Below are positions 46,076-58,304 of a stretch of DNA of 64,000 nucleotides, piece after piece. Location: the NCBI GenBank assembly GCA_034359265.1, contig CP136890.1, forward strand, positions 54,739,501 to 54,803,500, in the 5' to 3' direction. A model generated the notes under the pieces. The model did no database searches, was not told the DNA's origin, and saw only the letters and a program-made list of their open reading frames with translations. Made by a program: the position numbers and the translations under genes. The DNA is from Canna indica. Lineage: Eukaryota; Streptophyta; Magnoliopsida; Zingiberales; Cannaceae. Each line of letters opens with the position of its first letter. Within the stretch, counting starts at the first letter, position 1.

Positions 46076-46530
46076 TGTGGACTGAACTGATACTATTGGA
46101 TCCAATCAGATTAGACCCAACAATGCCCTACAACATAAATCGAGCAAAGACCAAACGGTTCCAACTGGGGCTCCACCTGGCTATACTTCTGAACCTGGCT
46201 CGAGGTAGACCAAATGGCTCCGCCCTGGGGCTCCACTCGGCCATACAAGGACATCCACATCCCTCATTATCACGAGGGATACGTTATTACAAGTCAGCTA
46301 TATATCTCCGGGATCAGGAGGCTCCATCCACTCTCAGCAATATCCTTGCGAGATTGTCAAACATCATCATCACCTCCAACTGCAATAAATACAGACATAA
46401 CATGCTTTACGTAACCTAAGTTCTAATTTCATTACCTCCATTTTGGAGACCTACTAACTTGAGCGTCAAAATATCTTTTGCAAGTCCCCCCACTACTGGA
46501 GTTGCACCTGACTAGGAGGGACATTGTATC
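46076..46530 (+). mobile_element. Gypsy copy 3, 3' LTR
   Basis: It begins TGTGGACTGAACTGATAC and aligns with the LTRs at 18095 and 54978: GGGGCTCCACTCGGCCATACAAGGACA, the AATAAATAC TATA region, and GAGCGTCAAAATATCTTTTGCAAGTCCCCC. The 3' end is shortened compared with those copies (near GGGACATTGTATCA). Confidence 0.75.
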
Positions 46531-47051
46531 AGATTGGACTACTCTGATCCTCAAGCAGGAACAACTACCAATATATATATATATAAAAAATTCTGACACC
46601 TATTCTAACACCATTTAAGAGGAAATACAGATGTTAGAATTCTAATTCTGACTCGTCTAAATGGATCTAAATTGGAATCAAGAGCAAGCACGTGGATGCC
46701 AACACCTATTATAGACATCGATATCCAAATACTGATTCAAATACTAACATTTATGATAGGTGCTGTAATTTGAATTATGGCTCTTTTAAATATTATAATA
46801 TAATGATATAATATTTTTATCATATAAGATTATCATATAATAATATAACATTATATAAAAAATATAATAATATTATTTCTATTTTATAATGTTTTAAAAA
46901 ATTATAGAAGATCAAGTTTGATTGAAAATTTATAATTTTTTGAAAAAATATTTATAATAGTTAAAAATAATGGAGAAAAATTAATCGATATTGTGATATT
47001 TATATAATAATAATAAATAATTAGAAAAAAGTTTATCAGATGTGATACTAA
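46531..47051. other. No gene recognised
   Basis: AT-rich DNA, mostly short A and T runs and TATAATAATATA strings. No feature can be supported. Confidence 0.5.
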
Positions 47052-47060
47052 AAGAAAATA

Positions 47061-47528
47061 GGGTTAAGGATGATTTTTGCTCTCGAATTATTAAAATTAG
47101 GATAAAATATTCCTAAACTCTTTTTTGATTGATTTTTACCCTTAAACAAACGAAAATAATTAAAAAATATCTTCGAACTATTAGAAATGAGTAAAAATAC
47201 CCCTAAACTTGATTTTTAGTAGATTTTTTACCCCTAGACAAACGAAAATAGTTGAAAAATACTAGTATTTTTACTAATTTTCAAGGAAAAAATCCTTTCT
47301 ACATTTAGACATTGGTAAAAAAATTAGTATTTTTCAACTATTTTCGTTTGTCTAAGGGTAAAAAAATCTATCAAAAAAAATTTAAGAGTATTTTTACTCA
47401 TTTCTAATAGTTCAAGAGCTTTTTTCAACCGTTTTGATTTATTTAAGGGTAAAAATCAATTAAAGAAGAGTTTAGGAATATTTTTATCTTATTTTCAATA
47501 ATTCGACGGCAAAAATTATTTTTAATCC
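47061..47528. mobile_element. Second Mutator-like MITE (9-bp duplication AAGAAAATA)
   Basis: Same family as 22553-23361: GGGTTAAGGATGATTTTTGC at the left, mirrored by GGCAAAAATTATTTTTAATCC at the right. The exact 9-bp target duplication AAGAAAATA lies at 47052-47060 and 47529-47537. The arms hold ACAAACGAAAATA motifs in both orientations. It lacks the nested insertion of its relative, so it shows the uninterrupted form (468 bp). Confidence 0.88.
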
Positions 47529-47537
47529 AAGAAAATA

Positions 47538-48737
47538 ATCTATTGTTGGTAAATTGACCGCATGGTGCCAATTTTTAAATTTTTTTAATTGGTGCCATTT
47601 GGTGTCGATTTCTTATACACCGGAGCCCGATGATGCTGATTTAATAGTTGTTCTTTTTTTAAAATTTAAAACGGGCACCTCACACATATGCTAGTTTGAT
47701 GACGAAAGTATCTCAACTCTTTATTGTAGTGATTGACAGATTGTGAAGCGAATTTATATGTTTATCTCCATAAGTTAGCATCTGCTAATTGTACTAAAGT
47801 TGTAAACATGATGTAAATTCTACCAGAATTAAAAATTTGCTTTTCTATTACTTTTATTTATTTTAATCCAAACAAATTTAAGTGATTGGACCGACTAAAC
47901 TCTTAAAGTCAACTATTGTTTCACTAGTTGATAGATCTGCATTTGCTCTGTATAATAAGCTATAAGTATCATACCCTCAAACTGGGAGTCGGTGCTCGAT
48001 CAATCTCAGTGGATAGCTGAGTTAGCATTGCATGGCTGTGCAAGTAAAAGGCCGGCAGACTGACCACTGTCAGTGCATGGAATCTCGGAAGCTCACACCA
48101 CAGTCAAAGTGGCAGCTGGCATTTCATCGCTCCAGCTATTTTGTGTATATATGAATTACAGATGTAAAGTCTTTCTTTTATTAAAAGTGAAATTTGCAGG
48201 TTGCTTTCAACATTGAGGGGACAGGAAAAGACTAAAGAAAGGAGTTGTCTGCATGCAGCTGACTCCTGAGGAGAATCCAGTTGTAGCGGTGGCGGTGAGG
48301 GTGGTGGGATAACGTCGGCGGTGGGCGGCGGTGGCTAGAAGTGGTATACTGCCTGGTGGCAGCTGCAGCGCATGTGGGTTGTGGGGATCTGCGTACCGCC
48401 GCCTCATCTCATCATCAGCGTCATGATTGATGTTTGTCTTTCCATCTTTTAGTGTTGATGATCAGATGAGATTGGAATGATGTCTTTTTCTTTCTTTGCA
48501 GATGTATTTAAGAATCATTTCATCTAATTAGTCAATATTCAATTAAATATTTTTTGAAATTGAATAAGAATATGTATGCCGATAATTAAGAAAGAATAAT
48601 TTTTCAAATTCAAATTTTGAAAAAGAGATATTTCTAAATTTAGATTTAAAAATTCAAAAATATCAAATTCGAAACTTAAAGTTTCACATTCTTGTTTTAC
48701 CTTCGGCCAAAATCTCTATTAGTTAAAAACTTTGATA

Positions 48738-48783
<46 letters not shown>

Positions 48784-49405
48784 TTCAAAAAATAATTTAT
48801 ATTTATGAAATAATTTTTATGATAAAATGAGATATTAGAGTCTAAAAATATATATTTTCAAACTCTCAAATGCATTAAATATTGTTGCAAAAAGTCTATA
48901 AATTTAAATTTAAATTAAAAATTATAAAATATTTTGATATAAAATATTTTTTGGACCATAGTACCGCTTTTGTACCGTTAAAAAATTATTTCATGAATTA
49001 AAATATTTTTTAAAAAAATTATGAAGCTATTATTGACTTTGCATCACCATACTATTTTTTAAAAATTATGAAACTATTATAGACACTCTAACGCTCAAGT
49101 AAGAACATATTCGAGGTGTGATTGTATAGAATTGGATTCGAGATGATATATGTAGATGCGAGATGATATATGTAGATGCAGGATCTAGTTTATAAGGCAT
49201 GCCTTTGATGAAAGATATTCGGTGAGGATTTCTTCTCAATTATCGCGTGGATAAGCCTTGAATGAGTCAATTGCTGAATTTTACCCTTTAATTGAGTTGT
49301 GATCATGTTTGAATCTTCGAGTATAGACCAAAGACGAAAATGCCCTCAGGATGACTGGGCTTAGGTTGTATAGCTTAGGTTTAATCATATATCTAACCTA
49401 CACTT
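47538..49405. other. No gene recognised; AT microsatellite
   Basis: Mostly AT-rich. A less AT-rich patch at about 47985-48420 has open frames on the minus strand (48207-48407), but they show no known domain. A TA run occupies 48743-48779, and GAGATGATATATGTAGATGC is repeated twice near 49139-49178. No RNA gene or terminal repeat seen. Confidence 0.45.
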
Positions 49406-50517
49406 TTGCATTCCAACATCACACTAGCTCAAGGGAGTACTTCAACTTTTGCACCTCCACTTTTTGATAGGGACAATTTTGCTTATTGGAGAACTAGAAT
49501 GAACATATTCTTGCAATCCCTAGTGTTAGATGTTTGGAGAATGATTCATGTGGAATATAAGCAATATTCTAAGAGTTTGGATGATTGGTCTCAAGAAGAG
49601 ATCAAAATGTTTAATTCAAATGTCAAAGTCATGAATGTTTTATATTGTGGCTTATCCATAAATGAATTTAATAGAACATCAAGTTGTAAAATCGCTTTTA
49701 GTATTTGACAAGTTTTAGAATCCACTCATGAGGGAACTTTCGAAGTCAAAGAGTGAAAAATTAATATTGTTTATGCATGATTCTGAACTCTAAGCTCACC
49801 GAACTCATTGGATCTCTCATTACATATGAGATCTACATTATGGCAAATAGGGAGGAAAATGCCATCAAAAGCAAGAACATTGTCTTAAAATTAGCATCAT
49901 ACTATGATAACACATCATCATCATCATATATTGGAGGATGGAGAACCCGAGGACTAAGAAGATCTAGAGATGATTCACATCGAAAGCTGATGGAAATGAT
50001 GGGAAAGCCTCGCAAGAAGAAGAAGGGCAAAAGACATATGAAGCAAGATCGTCCACTACTCAACGTCACATCCTCCACATCATTTTCAAAGAAGGATAAA
50101 AGAAAGAACACTACAACACAATTGACCTATAGAGACACAAAATTAGAGACAAATTATATTTTTATTTCTAAATTTTTACATTTAGAGATTAATAGACACA
50201 AATTTATTCCTAATTAGCCTATAAAGATCTATAGAAACAATAACAACAGAGTCACTTAATTAATTTGACTCTAAGCTATAGAAACACCAGCAACAGAATC
50301 ACTTAATTGATCCGACTCTAAAGCTATTTTAGAGGCTAATTAGGAGCAAATTTTGTATTTATTAATCTCTAAATGTGAAGATTTAGAAATAAAAATCTAA
50401 TTTGTCTTTAATTATGTGTCTTTATAAGCCGATTGTGTTGTAGTGGAAGAAGAAAAAGATTCTAATGGCTTCTTGGGATGAGAGTGAGTCATCATCCTCA
50501 AGTAGGGAAGAAAGCTA
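49406..50517 (+). pseudogene. Copia (SIRE-like) gag pseudogene, interrupted by a MITE
   Basis: Starts APPLFDRDNFAYWRTRMNIF, then ALSINEFNR-type and THEGTFEVKE strings of the UBN2 gag core. It continues as LTELIGSLITYEI, the usual segment before the knuckle region. A block between the core and LTELIG is deleted, and stops occur near 49706 and 49756. A CACTA-type MITE (50109-50445) sits in the Lys-rich tail. After it, gag resumes with MASWDESESSSS and a stop. No zinc knuckle or pol follows. Confidence 0.75.
50109..50445. mobile_element. CACTA-type MITE in Copia gag
   Basis: 337 bp with inverted ends CACTACAACACAAT and ATTGTGTTGTAGTG and the 3-bp target duplication GAA (50106-50108, 50446-50448). 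The arms carry mirrored TTTAGAGATTAAT/ATTAATCTCTAAA and a pair of ACAGA(G/A)TCACTTAATT motifs. Removing it restores a continuous gag reading. Confidence 0.88.
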
Positions 50518-51601
50518 AAAAAAGAACGCCAACTTTTTAGTAGTAGTGTCATAGGCCAATGGAATAATATTGTTATTGTTACTTTCCTTTTTTAATAAAT
50601 AAAATATTTGCTTTATCTTATTATATATTATGAGCATATTCAACTTGATAAGAGATTCATTGAATAGTTAATTTCGTCTAATGGTAATCAAGTACGAGAC
50701 TTGATAGTAAAACTCTGAGGAAGTTAGAATACTATTCGATCTAAATTGTCCCTAGTCGATTATTATCATTGGAACGATAATGAATGAAGACTAATATATA
50801 GTTTGACTAATGATGATCATGCATGTTTTACTAGTCATGAATATGAGATATTATAGTGAGATCATAAAAATGTCTAGTGAGTTAGGTATGTTCAGATCCC
50901 CGACCTTCACTTAACTTGGGTAGTCATAATGTCTTGCTAGATGCCACTTATGACTTGTGGGCCGCAAATGAGATTTGGGCCTGCTTCCAACGTTAAGTGA
51001 GCCTACACGGTTGCACACATAGAGCGAACTAAATTGGGCTTTAGGTTAGGTTCATCGGATTGGATTCATATGACAAGTAACCGATTAATTCTCTCTTCGG
51101 AATTAATTTCGAATTTAAAAAGGAGTTTTCAAATCGTAATTAATTATTCTAAATTTTAAATGATATTTTAAAATTAAAATTATGTTGATCACATTTTAGT
51201 AATGTATCTTCAATAATCGTTATTAAAGGATACGTTAAAATTGGCATCTCAAATTAAGGTAATTTGACCTTGGTAATTGTTATTAGTGATATATAATATT
51301 TGGTTACTAAAAGTATTTTTAAGATTCTGAATATGGTCTAAATCGATCAACGGATGAGATGACGCGATCTATATTTCTTGATGCGTCTATAAATACCCAC
51401 CAATGGTTTTTCATATGTGATGATATACTTTTGGTGACTGTAGACCTCCTTTCGAAAGGAAGCCGACCTCCTTGTGAAGAGAGATAGAGAGAGAGAGCAC
51501 TCGGAAGGAATTCCGTCCTTACCAAGATCGGAAGGAGTTCTAAGATAGCCGAGCTAGCACTCGGAAGCCGCTCACCTCATCTTGTTTGTTCGTGTGCTCA
51601 T
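50518..51601 (+). mobile_element. Copia-type LTR, left part
   Basis: Non-coding. TATA box TCTATAAATACCC at about 51386-51397, followed by a purine-rich leader (GAGATAGAGAGAGAGAGCACTCGG). It is interrupted by a 2.5-kb solo LTR at 51602 and continues at 54137. The left boundary is not clear. Probably the 5' LTR belonging to the gag fragment at 54380. Confidence 0.5.
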
Positions 51602-54131
51602 TGTCACACCCCAACTGAGGGTAGTGTGATCAGCCAGGGCCTACATCCTGCCCTGTAGCCTACTGTCTACACTGACACAAAGAAAACCAAGACATATCGA
51701 ATAAAAGAAATCTCAACATACTTTATTAAAAGTTTTCAAAGTCATAATTTTTATGTTTTCCAAACAAGTAAGAACACCAACATCAAAATGACTGAACGTT
51801 CAAGGTAACAAGTTTTACAACTCTTTTTCAAATACAACTGTTAGTGCAGAAACAAAACAAACACTACTAGACACTAGTTTAAGACTCATGGATGCCGCTA
51901 CGAGATATAGCACCACCTCCCACCCACCAACTGCACAATGTCGACAAGCTAAGTCACTGCTCATGCTCTGTAAAAATAAAGAATAAATTTTGAGTCCACA
52001 TGGGACTCAGTGAGTGGCTCTAGTGAACCTCCACATAAGCCTCAGTCATGCATATATCATTTAAGGCAACAAAATGAATGTACAAGAGGTAAAATACTTC
52101 TAATGTGACTACCGACCCCCAATGGGTCAATCTGTACAACTGAATATGATAACCTGCCATCTCGGCCTATCAAGCCTTCGGCATCTGGCCCTTGGGCCTA
52201 CTTATAGAATAAATATCTCGGCTACAACCGTCCCTACCATATCAGGTAGTATCATACTGGCCATCGGCCACATCATCTCAAGATGTAAGCAAACAATCCC
52301 GGGTCGTCGACTAGGATGGTCCACTAATCTTCGGACACCGTCTGGGGTAAGGATAGCTAGTCCCACCCAACTGGGGTCTGGCACCTAGCAGGCCCGTTCG
52401 CGCACCTCAAGACCCAACACTGGCCGAGCTGAGCATTGGTCATTCCCGACCTCCACGCTCCTCGGCGGACCATCTCAAGCACATCACACAATCAATATCC
52501 TAGGGTTTTCATATATATACACTTCGGGCCATTGCCCGTATCTGGCCCTAATCTGGGCTACAGGGTCAACAATTTATGCCGCCCTTTCACAATGTGTACA
52601 CCTAGGAGTTCTAGGTATCCAAATGTGTACAAGAAGTCCTAGAAGTGATATCATCTCCTAGCTAAGTTTCCATATAAGCACGAAGGATGTCTCATGACGC
52701 CTTACATGTAGTCTACCCTTCTACACTACCTTGGGTGAGGAATTCCTTGTACCGACTTTGGAATTCCGCCCATGAACATTTTTGGACAGCATGTATAGTC
52801 TAAAGAAAAATATTCAAATGTTACAACATCTACTATAATTAACCACAATATTCATGCATAACAACTTTACAGTACCTTAGGAATTAAGCTCAATAAGAAA
52901 CAATTATTTAACATGGTAAGGTAGTAATGAATTCAAAAATGTAGGAAATACTAAGAATGATAAACAATTGCGAGATTTCAAAATTTAAAGATCTAATGCT
53001 AAGGATGGTCATAAGGCTAGCATTCCTACAATTCAAAATCAATCAATCTACTTGCTATGATTGATGTTCTTCCTAAGTATTGTCATACCTACATGTGTGA
53101 ACCTTATAATCAAGTAAGTTTCCATCTAAAGCTACTCTCTTCTCCCCTCCCTAGTCTTGGCCGAGCCATGAACAAGGAAAACCTTGCTCGGCCATGGCCC
53201 TTAAGGTAGGAAAGGGAAAGGAGACTCTGGCTATACATCTAATTCTTCGATTCCGAAAATAACTTAATATCAATGGACTATTTTACCCATTCCCTTACCC
53301 TTGGCCGAACCCTCTTCATGAGGTGTAGGGTTCATTCGGCCCAATCAAAGAGATCTAGGGAAGACATGCTTCATAACGCGTGAAATTTACGATTTGAACT
53401 ACATCAATCATGAACATGAGATCATCCAAGGGCCTTCTTGTAGTCAAGGGAATTGGGGAAAATTTTAGCATGACCTTTCCCCTTTTCCCATGACTCGACA
53501 GCCCTAGCAATTGAAAAATCGACGAAGAAACAAGGTAATCCGATAAGAAATCGTACAAAATAGTGATTACACGTTGATAAAACCAAGATCCATCGGAAAG
53601 ATCGCGAGAAAACTCATCCTATCACAACTAGGGGTTCGGCTACCCGCCTCCCCTATGCTTTCAAATTCTAACCACTCACCTAGATTGCAGAGAACGAAAG
53701 ATCGGGTGACGACGACTTGAAATCTCGGATCGATCCATGTCGCCCCCTTCTCCTAGCTCTTCTTCCTCTCTCCCTTGGCAGCGTTGTGCGACTCAAAGGA
53801 TGAGTCGCACGGCTCCAAGATGAGGGGTTTTAGTCCCTCATATTGCTTTCCAAAAATAGCTCATGGACTCACTTCACTCATACTCGAGACTCGACTAAAC
53901 CCGAACTGAACTTGGGTTCGGACTCAACCCACAATATGAATCAATTTAACTTGATTTTAGGTATGATTTCATAAAGGAAAGTTAATCACCCAAATAGATT
54001 CCATGAATCATTAGTCGAGTCATACCTTTTCACTCGAGGCAATCCTGAGGCTCGACTCGACTACCCCCGGGTCCGGCGCGCTGCACCAAAATAGATTTTT
54101 ATATTAGGAAATTTTTTTTTCGGGTCTTACA
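51602..54131 (-). mobile_element. 2.5-kb solo LTR (probably Gypsy, Tekay-like)
   Basis: Begins TGTCACACCCC and ends CGGGTCTTACA, i.e. TG...CA, with an exact 5-bp target duplication CTCAT (51597-51601 and 54132-54136). Read on the minus strand it starts TGTAAGACCCG and ends GGGGTGTGACA, as long LTRs of chromovirus (Tekay/Del) elements often do. No coding sequence inside and no partner LTR in the window. Short open frames at 51319-53558 have no recognisable domain. Confidence 0.8.
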
Positions 54132-54136
54132 CTCAT

Positions 54137-54379
54137 CGTAGAGGTTGTTCATCATCGGCAACACCTAGGATCCAAAGCAAGATCGAGATCTTAGATTCGC
54201 AGAGCAGAAGATAGAGCTCGGTCTTCAAAGGTATAATTGCTAAACCTGTATTGATTTAACCGAGATGCATGGATCCCATTGGGTAGAGCATCGTTTTTTT
54301 TTTTTTTTGCTGAACATATTTTGTTGCTTGCCAGGTCATCACCGACACAACACTTTTGTTTCATGACAAATTAAGGACA
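54137..54379 (+). mobile_element. Copia-type LTR, right part and leader
   Basis: Continuation of 50518-51601 after the solo LTR: a purine-rich leader with GATCGAGATCTTAGATTCGC, then a T run (54294-54309) and a region leading into gag. The exact LTR end and a primer-binding site could not be fixed. Confidence 0.4.
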
Positions 54380-54977
54380 ATGAGGTACACCTTTAATTTA
54401 GGTGATAATGTTTATACCCAAGAAGAATTAGAAGAAGAAATTTAGCATACGTACAAAGAATTCAATGTTGTTAGAAGAAGATTTAAAGAACTTAAAAATG
54501 AAAACAAAATGTCGAAACAAGAAAATGATGACTTTTTGCTTTCTTGCAATGATTTAAAAGTGAAGACTGAATTCTTAGAAAATGATAAAAATTCTTTAGT
54601 AAAGAAAAATAAAGATTTATAAAATTTGAATGACTCATTGAAAATTGAAAATGCCTCATTATGCAAACAAATTGAAAATTTAAATGTTGAGATGCTATCT
54701 TTGAAAAATGAGTTATTTTCTTTAAATGAATAAAAAAGTTTCAAGAACTTTCTTCTAAGAATTCTTATGTTTCACATGCTATAGCATCCTCTCATGTCTA
54801 CTCTCTTATTCATGTCCACTCTCATGCATCCACCAAATTTAAAGGTTATTGTTTTTATTGTGGTGCGTATGGACATATGATTAGAAATTGTGTATTGAAA
54901 AAGAACACTAATGCTAGATTTTTATGAGATTCAAAAGTTTCTAACCGCTAAGGACCCAGAGTAATTTGGGTACTTTG
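54380..54977 (+). pseudogene. SIRE-like gag C-terminal fragment
   Basis: A Lys/Glu/Leu-rich coiled-coil part (KFNVVRRRFKELK-like, then NLNDSLKIENASLCKQIENL) is followed by the zinc knuckle CFYCGAYGHMIRNC (C-x2-C-x4-H-x4-C, complete), then GPRVIWVL. It matches the order of 29359-30797 but is a different copy. Frame changes and TAA/TAG codons interrupt it (54443, 54620, 54731, 54926). It is cut by the Gypsy LTR on the right. Confidence 0.75.
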
Positions 54978-55392
54978 ACTGGAGGCACTTTGGGCCAGCC
55001 CGTATCAGGCCTGACAACGCCCACACTCACGAACCAGACTCAAGTCAAGTCAAACACCACCTAGCCCGGGGGCTCCATCCGACCATACAAGGACACTCAC
55101 GTCATTCATTAATTAATTACCAAGAATTCGACAGTAATGAGCCCGACATCTCCAAGCTAAACCTCGACTCATTTCGAGACAAGCCCGGAGGCATCGTCGC
55201 TCGAAACATCCCTAACCTCCACTATAAATAGACACGACGCCCATCAGGTATACTTTTGATTCCAATTCCATACTCACCACTTGGAATTCCTTTTTACTTT
55301 AGCGTCAGAGTGTCTTTGCAAGTTCCCCCGTCGGAGTCACATCGGACCAGGAGACGCGAATGACCGCATCACCCCGACTTCATGCAAGAACA
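54978..55392 (+). mobile_element. Gypsy copy 4, 5' LTR
   Basis: Shares GAACCAGACTCAAGTCAAG, the GGGGGCTCCATCCGACCATAC stretch, a TATA box (TATAAATA at 55223-55230) and AGCGTCAGAGTGTCTTTGCAAG with the LTRs at 18095 and 46076. It ends GCAAGAACA directly before the primer-binding region. The left end joins Copia gag debris and may be trimmed by some bases. Confidence 0.78.
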
Positions 55393-55412
55393 TTTGGTGC
55401 CCACCGTGGGGC
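55393..55412 (+). promoter_or_regulatory. Primer-binding region of Gypsy copy 4
   Basis: TTTGGTGCCCACCGTGGGGC directly follows the LTR. Closely similar strings (TTTGGCGCCCACCGTGGGGCC) stand at this position in many Tat-lineage elements. Which tRNA it pairs with I cannot say with certainty. Confidence 0.6.
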
Positions 55413-55436
55413 CGAAGAAATCTTACCTGTCCCATC

Positions 55437-56141
55437 ATGGTAGGTAGCCATAGTCAGGAGAACGCTACTGCACATAGGCAACAACGTAGTCGCAACACTC
55501 CCCCGCTACCTAGAGACACTAACACAGCGAGGAGTGACGCTCCGGTGCCCACCAACCCAACACCAAAAGAGCTACGACACTTGATTGATGATCTCTGGGC
55601 GCAAAACCAAAGATTAATAGTTCAGGTCGAGGTGTTGACGCAATCAACTAAACAACACTTGCCCGAGTGTGAGCATGGTGAGGACAGTCACCTCAAAAGA
55701 ACTAGGAGACCGATCGCTGCCTTCGGAGATGAAGTGTCCCACACGTGTCACTAGATAAAATAAGAAGGAACAAGGGTCACAGAGGACGTTCCTCCCCCTG
55801 CCATTGACCTACAGCTGCTCAAGCATCCCAGTAATGAGGGAAAGTTGAAACCCCCGCCTAATGCTGATAAAAGTAAGAAGTGTGAGTTCTATCGCACCTA
55901 CGGGCACACCACCAAAGAGTGTGTGATGCTCAAAGACTAGATCGAGCACCTAATTAGGGAAGGTCACCTCGATCACTACATTAGCTGCAGGAGAAGCCGC
56001 AATCGGGACCAGCAGAACTATGGATCCCAACGTCGAAGTTCGAGTAGAACACCACCACCAAAGAGCGTAGGGAGCGACCATCATGGCCGTAGAGCTGGCC
56101 AGCGGAGCACTGAGATATGTGAAGTCATCGACCGCATAGAA
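55437..56141 (+). pseudogene. Gypsy copy 4, gag with internal deletion
   Basis: The N-terminal part is the best preserved of the four copies (ARSDAPVPTNPTPKELRHLI, then LWAQNQRLIVQVEVLTQSTK). The gag core (MGDPT...) is deleted: the sequence jumps to QLLKHPSNEGKLKPPPNADK and the zinc motif CEFYRTYGHTTKEC, where the first His is replaced by Tyr. A TAG follows at LKD. CACTA-C interrupts after the equivalent of VIDRI (VIDYI in copy 3). Confidence 0.8.
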
Positions 56142-56450
56142 CACTACTATATTTTGGCTCTATGGCCATGCTACTTATGGGAACAGTTGAAAAACTGTTC
56201 CCATACATTACTTATAGGAACAATTTTGAAAACTGTTCCCATAGTATATTGGCTAAGGGAACACAATAGAAAACCGTTCCCATAGCCAATGTATGAGAAC
56301 GGTTTTTGAAACTGTTCCCTTAGCCCTTATACTATGGGAACACAAAAAATCAACCGTTCTCGTAGCTAATTTATGGGAACGGTTCTGTAATTGTTCCCGT
56401 AGCCAAATATGCTATGGGAACAGAGTAAACTATTCATGTAGCCAAACGAT
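56142..56450. repeat. CACTA-C left terminus and subterminal repeats
   Basis: Alternating GGGAACGGTT/AACCGTTCC (here often AACTGTTCCC) motifs with TATGGGAAC spacers, matching 9083-9400 closely. Confidence 0.85.
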
Positions 56451-58304
56451 TCCTATACTCAAAATACCCCGCTATTTTTTTCGCAGCCAATAAAATATCC
56501 TGCCCGCCCGACGTCTCTTTCTTTTTTCCCTATGCCCGCGACAAAACCCGCCTAAAAGCCCTCGTCATCTCCACCGCCGATCGCCCGACTCAAAACAGTG
56601 CCGTAGATTTCCCCTCATCATCTCCACCTCCCTTTTTGAGGAACCCTCGGCCGTCCCTTTCTCCGCCTCCCCTCAAACCCTTGGCTGTCCTCACCGAAGA
56701 AGAGCTCGACGTGATCCGAACCCTCAGCGATGCCTCTGGGGTGATCCAAACGGTGATCCCCTCAAACGCCTCTATGACGCCGAACGGCATGACATCGCCA
56801 TTCGCCTCGTGACTTCGTGAGCCAAATCCAGGTTCGTCTCTCCCTCCCCAAGTTCGTCAGCATCTAACTTATTGAAATTAACTGTTGTGATGTCAATCGT
56901 GGGTGTATAGAGTTAACTTTTCTTACTGTTTGCATATGACAATCTCACTCTAACCTAAGCTAACTTTTCTTACTATTTGCATATGTTGTGCATTGATATT
57001 TGAGAATTTGTTTCTGTTTTGTCTCAGTGAAGCTAACTTTTCTTACTGTTTGCATATATTGTGCATTGATCTTTGAGACTTTGTTTCTATTCTATCTCAG
57101 TGATTGCCATCATGTTATGAAACTATATGTTTTATTAGCCATATATATAGTATTAAATAGATGAAAATTGCTTAGTGTCATGTAGGTTTCTCTAATGTGT
57201 TGATGAAGTTCTTTATGCTTCTTTTGTGGTCTCTTGTGCTATTTGATTCTATTGTCTCTTATTTCTAGAAAGAAATTAAATTAGGATATTCTTTGTATAA
57301 GTATGGATAGCTTGATTATATACATCAATATTAATCTGAACTTGGTTCATAAAGTACATGGTGGCATAATTATGAGTATAATGTCTAGAGTTATAATGGT
57401 GAAGATCATGATTCATGTGATGTGGCAATGTATTTTATCAATCCTTTTCCATTGCATGTTGTCCCTATAGTGTTGGAAAGTGAACAATTTTTGTTCCAAA
57501 TTCTAATTTTTGCTGGTTTTTGAGATTCATAGCCACCATGATTCATGCTATGCTAGTTTCGAGTGTCTTGGCAAACTTTCTTTTGGAGGTAATTTTCTCA
57601 TCATCCTTCGTGGTAATTTATCTTAGTAAATGAGGAGCCTTGACATAACAAAGTACAATTTTGGATTTGTTTAGGATTGAATTAAGTTTGAAAAGAAAGT
57701 GATGATGAAGTGTAAGATGTTGCTATTTACATAACTTCCTTAATCCATGTATTATCCTTGTAGAATGTGCATATAACAATGATTATATTTTGAAAATGGA
57801 CTATAAAAGAAATCAGTATATAATGAAACATTTGGTCATTAAATGTTATCATCAAAGTCAAAGTTGCACAATTCATCTGAAGACTGAATTAATTTCCCAT
57901 ATAATAACAATAATAAAGGGGAACTATAGAGCTTAGTTTCTGAATCTTTAATTATTCACTTGCAGAAGCATTACAATTCAATTTGTTGTTTATGACTTAA
58001 ATGTTTATTTCAATATGAGGTTTTGTAGATTTGAGATTTTATTTCAATATGTTGTTTAAGTATTAAAGATGTTTTGAGGTTTCAATATGTTGTTTTAAGG
58101 ATTTATTTCATTAATCAAGTTTCAACTATGCCCTTGGTCAATCTTACCACCAGCGGTTGGAGTTGCGCGCCTACATGTTTTAAGTGATTTTGCACTATGT
58201 TGGAGTTGCATGTATAACTCATCAAGTTGATGTTGTCGTTTCTTACCCTTTGCATTTTTTATTTATGTAGTTAAGTGAAATCAATGGATAAAGAATGAGT
58301 TTAA
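56451..58304 (+). other. CACTA-C 5' region upstream of transposase
   Basis: A GC-rich stretch (56490-56830), then AT-rich DNA, probably promoter, leader and introns. Direct repeats of about 70-95 bp at 56912-57110 contain CTAACTTTTCTTACTGTTTGCATATG and TTGTGCATTGAT. No coding exon recognised. Confidence 0.5.

Noticed and set aside
48207..48407. Minus-strand open frame in a GC-richer patch
   Set aside because: No recognisable domain, no splice context and a composition biased to Thr/Ala/Arg.
55281..55754. 157-codon open frame as one protein
   Set aside because: Its first third is LTR and primer-binding sequence. Only the part from about 55437 is gag.
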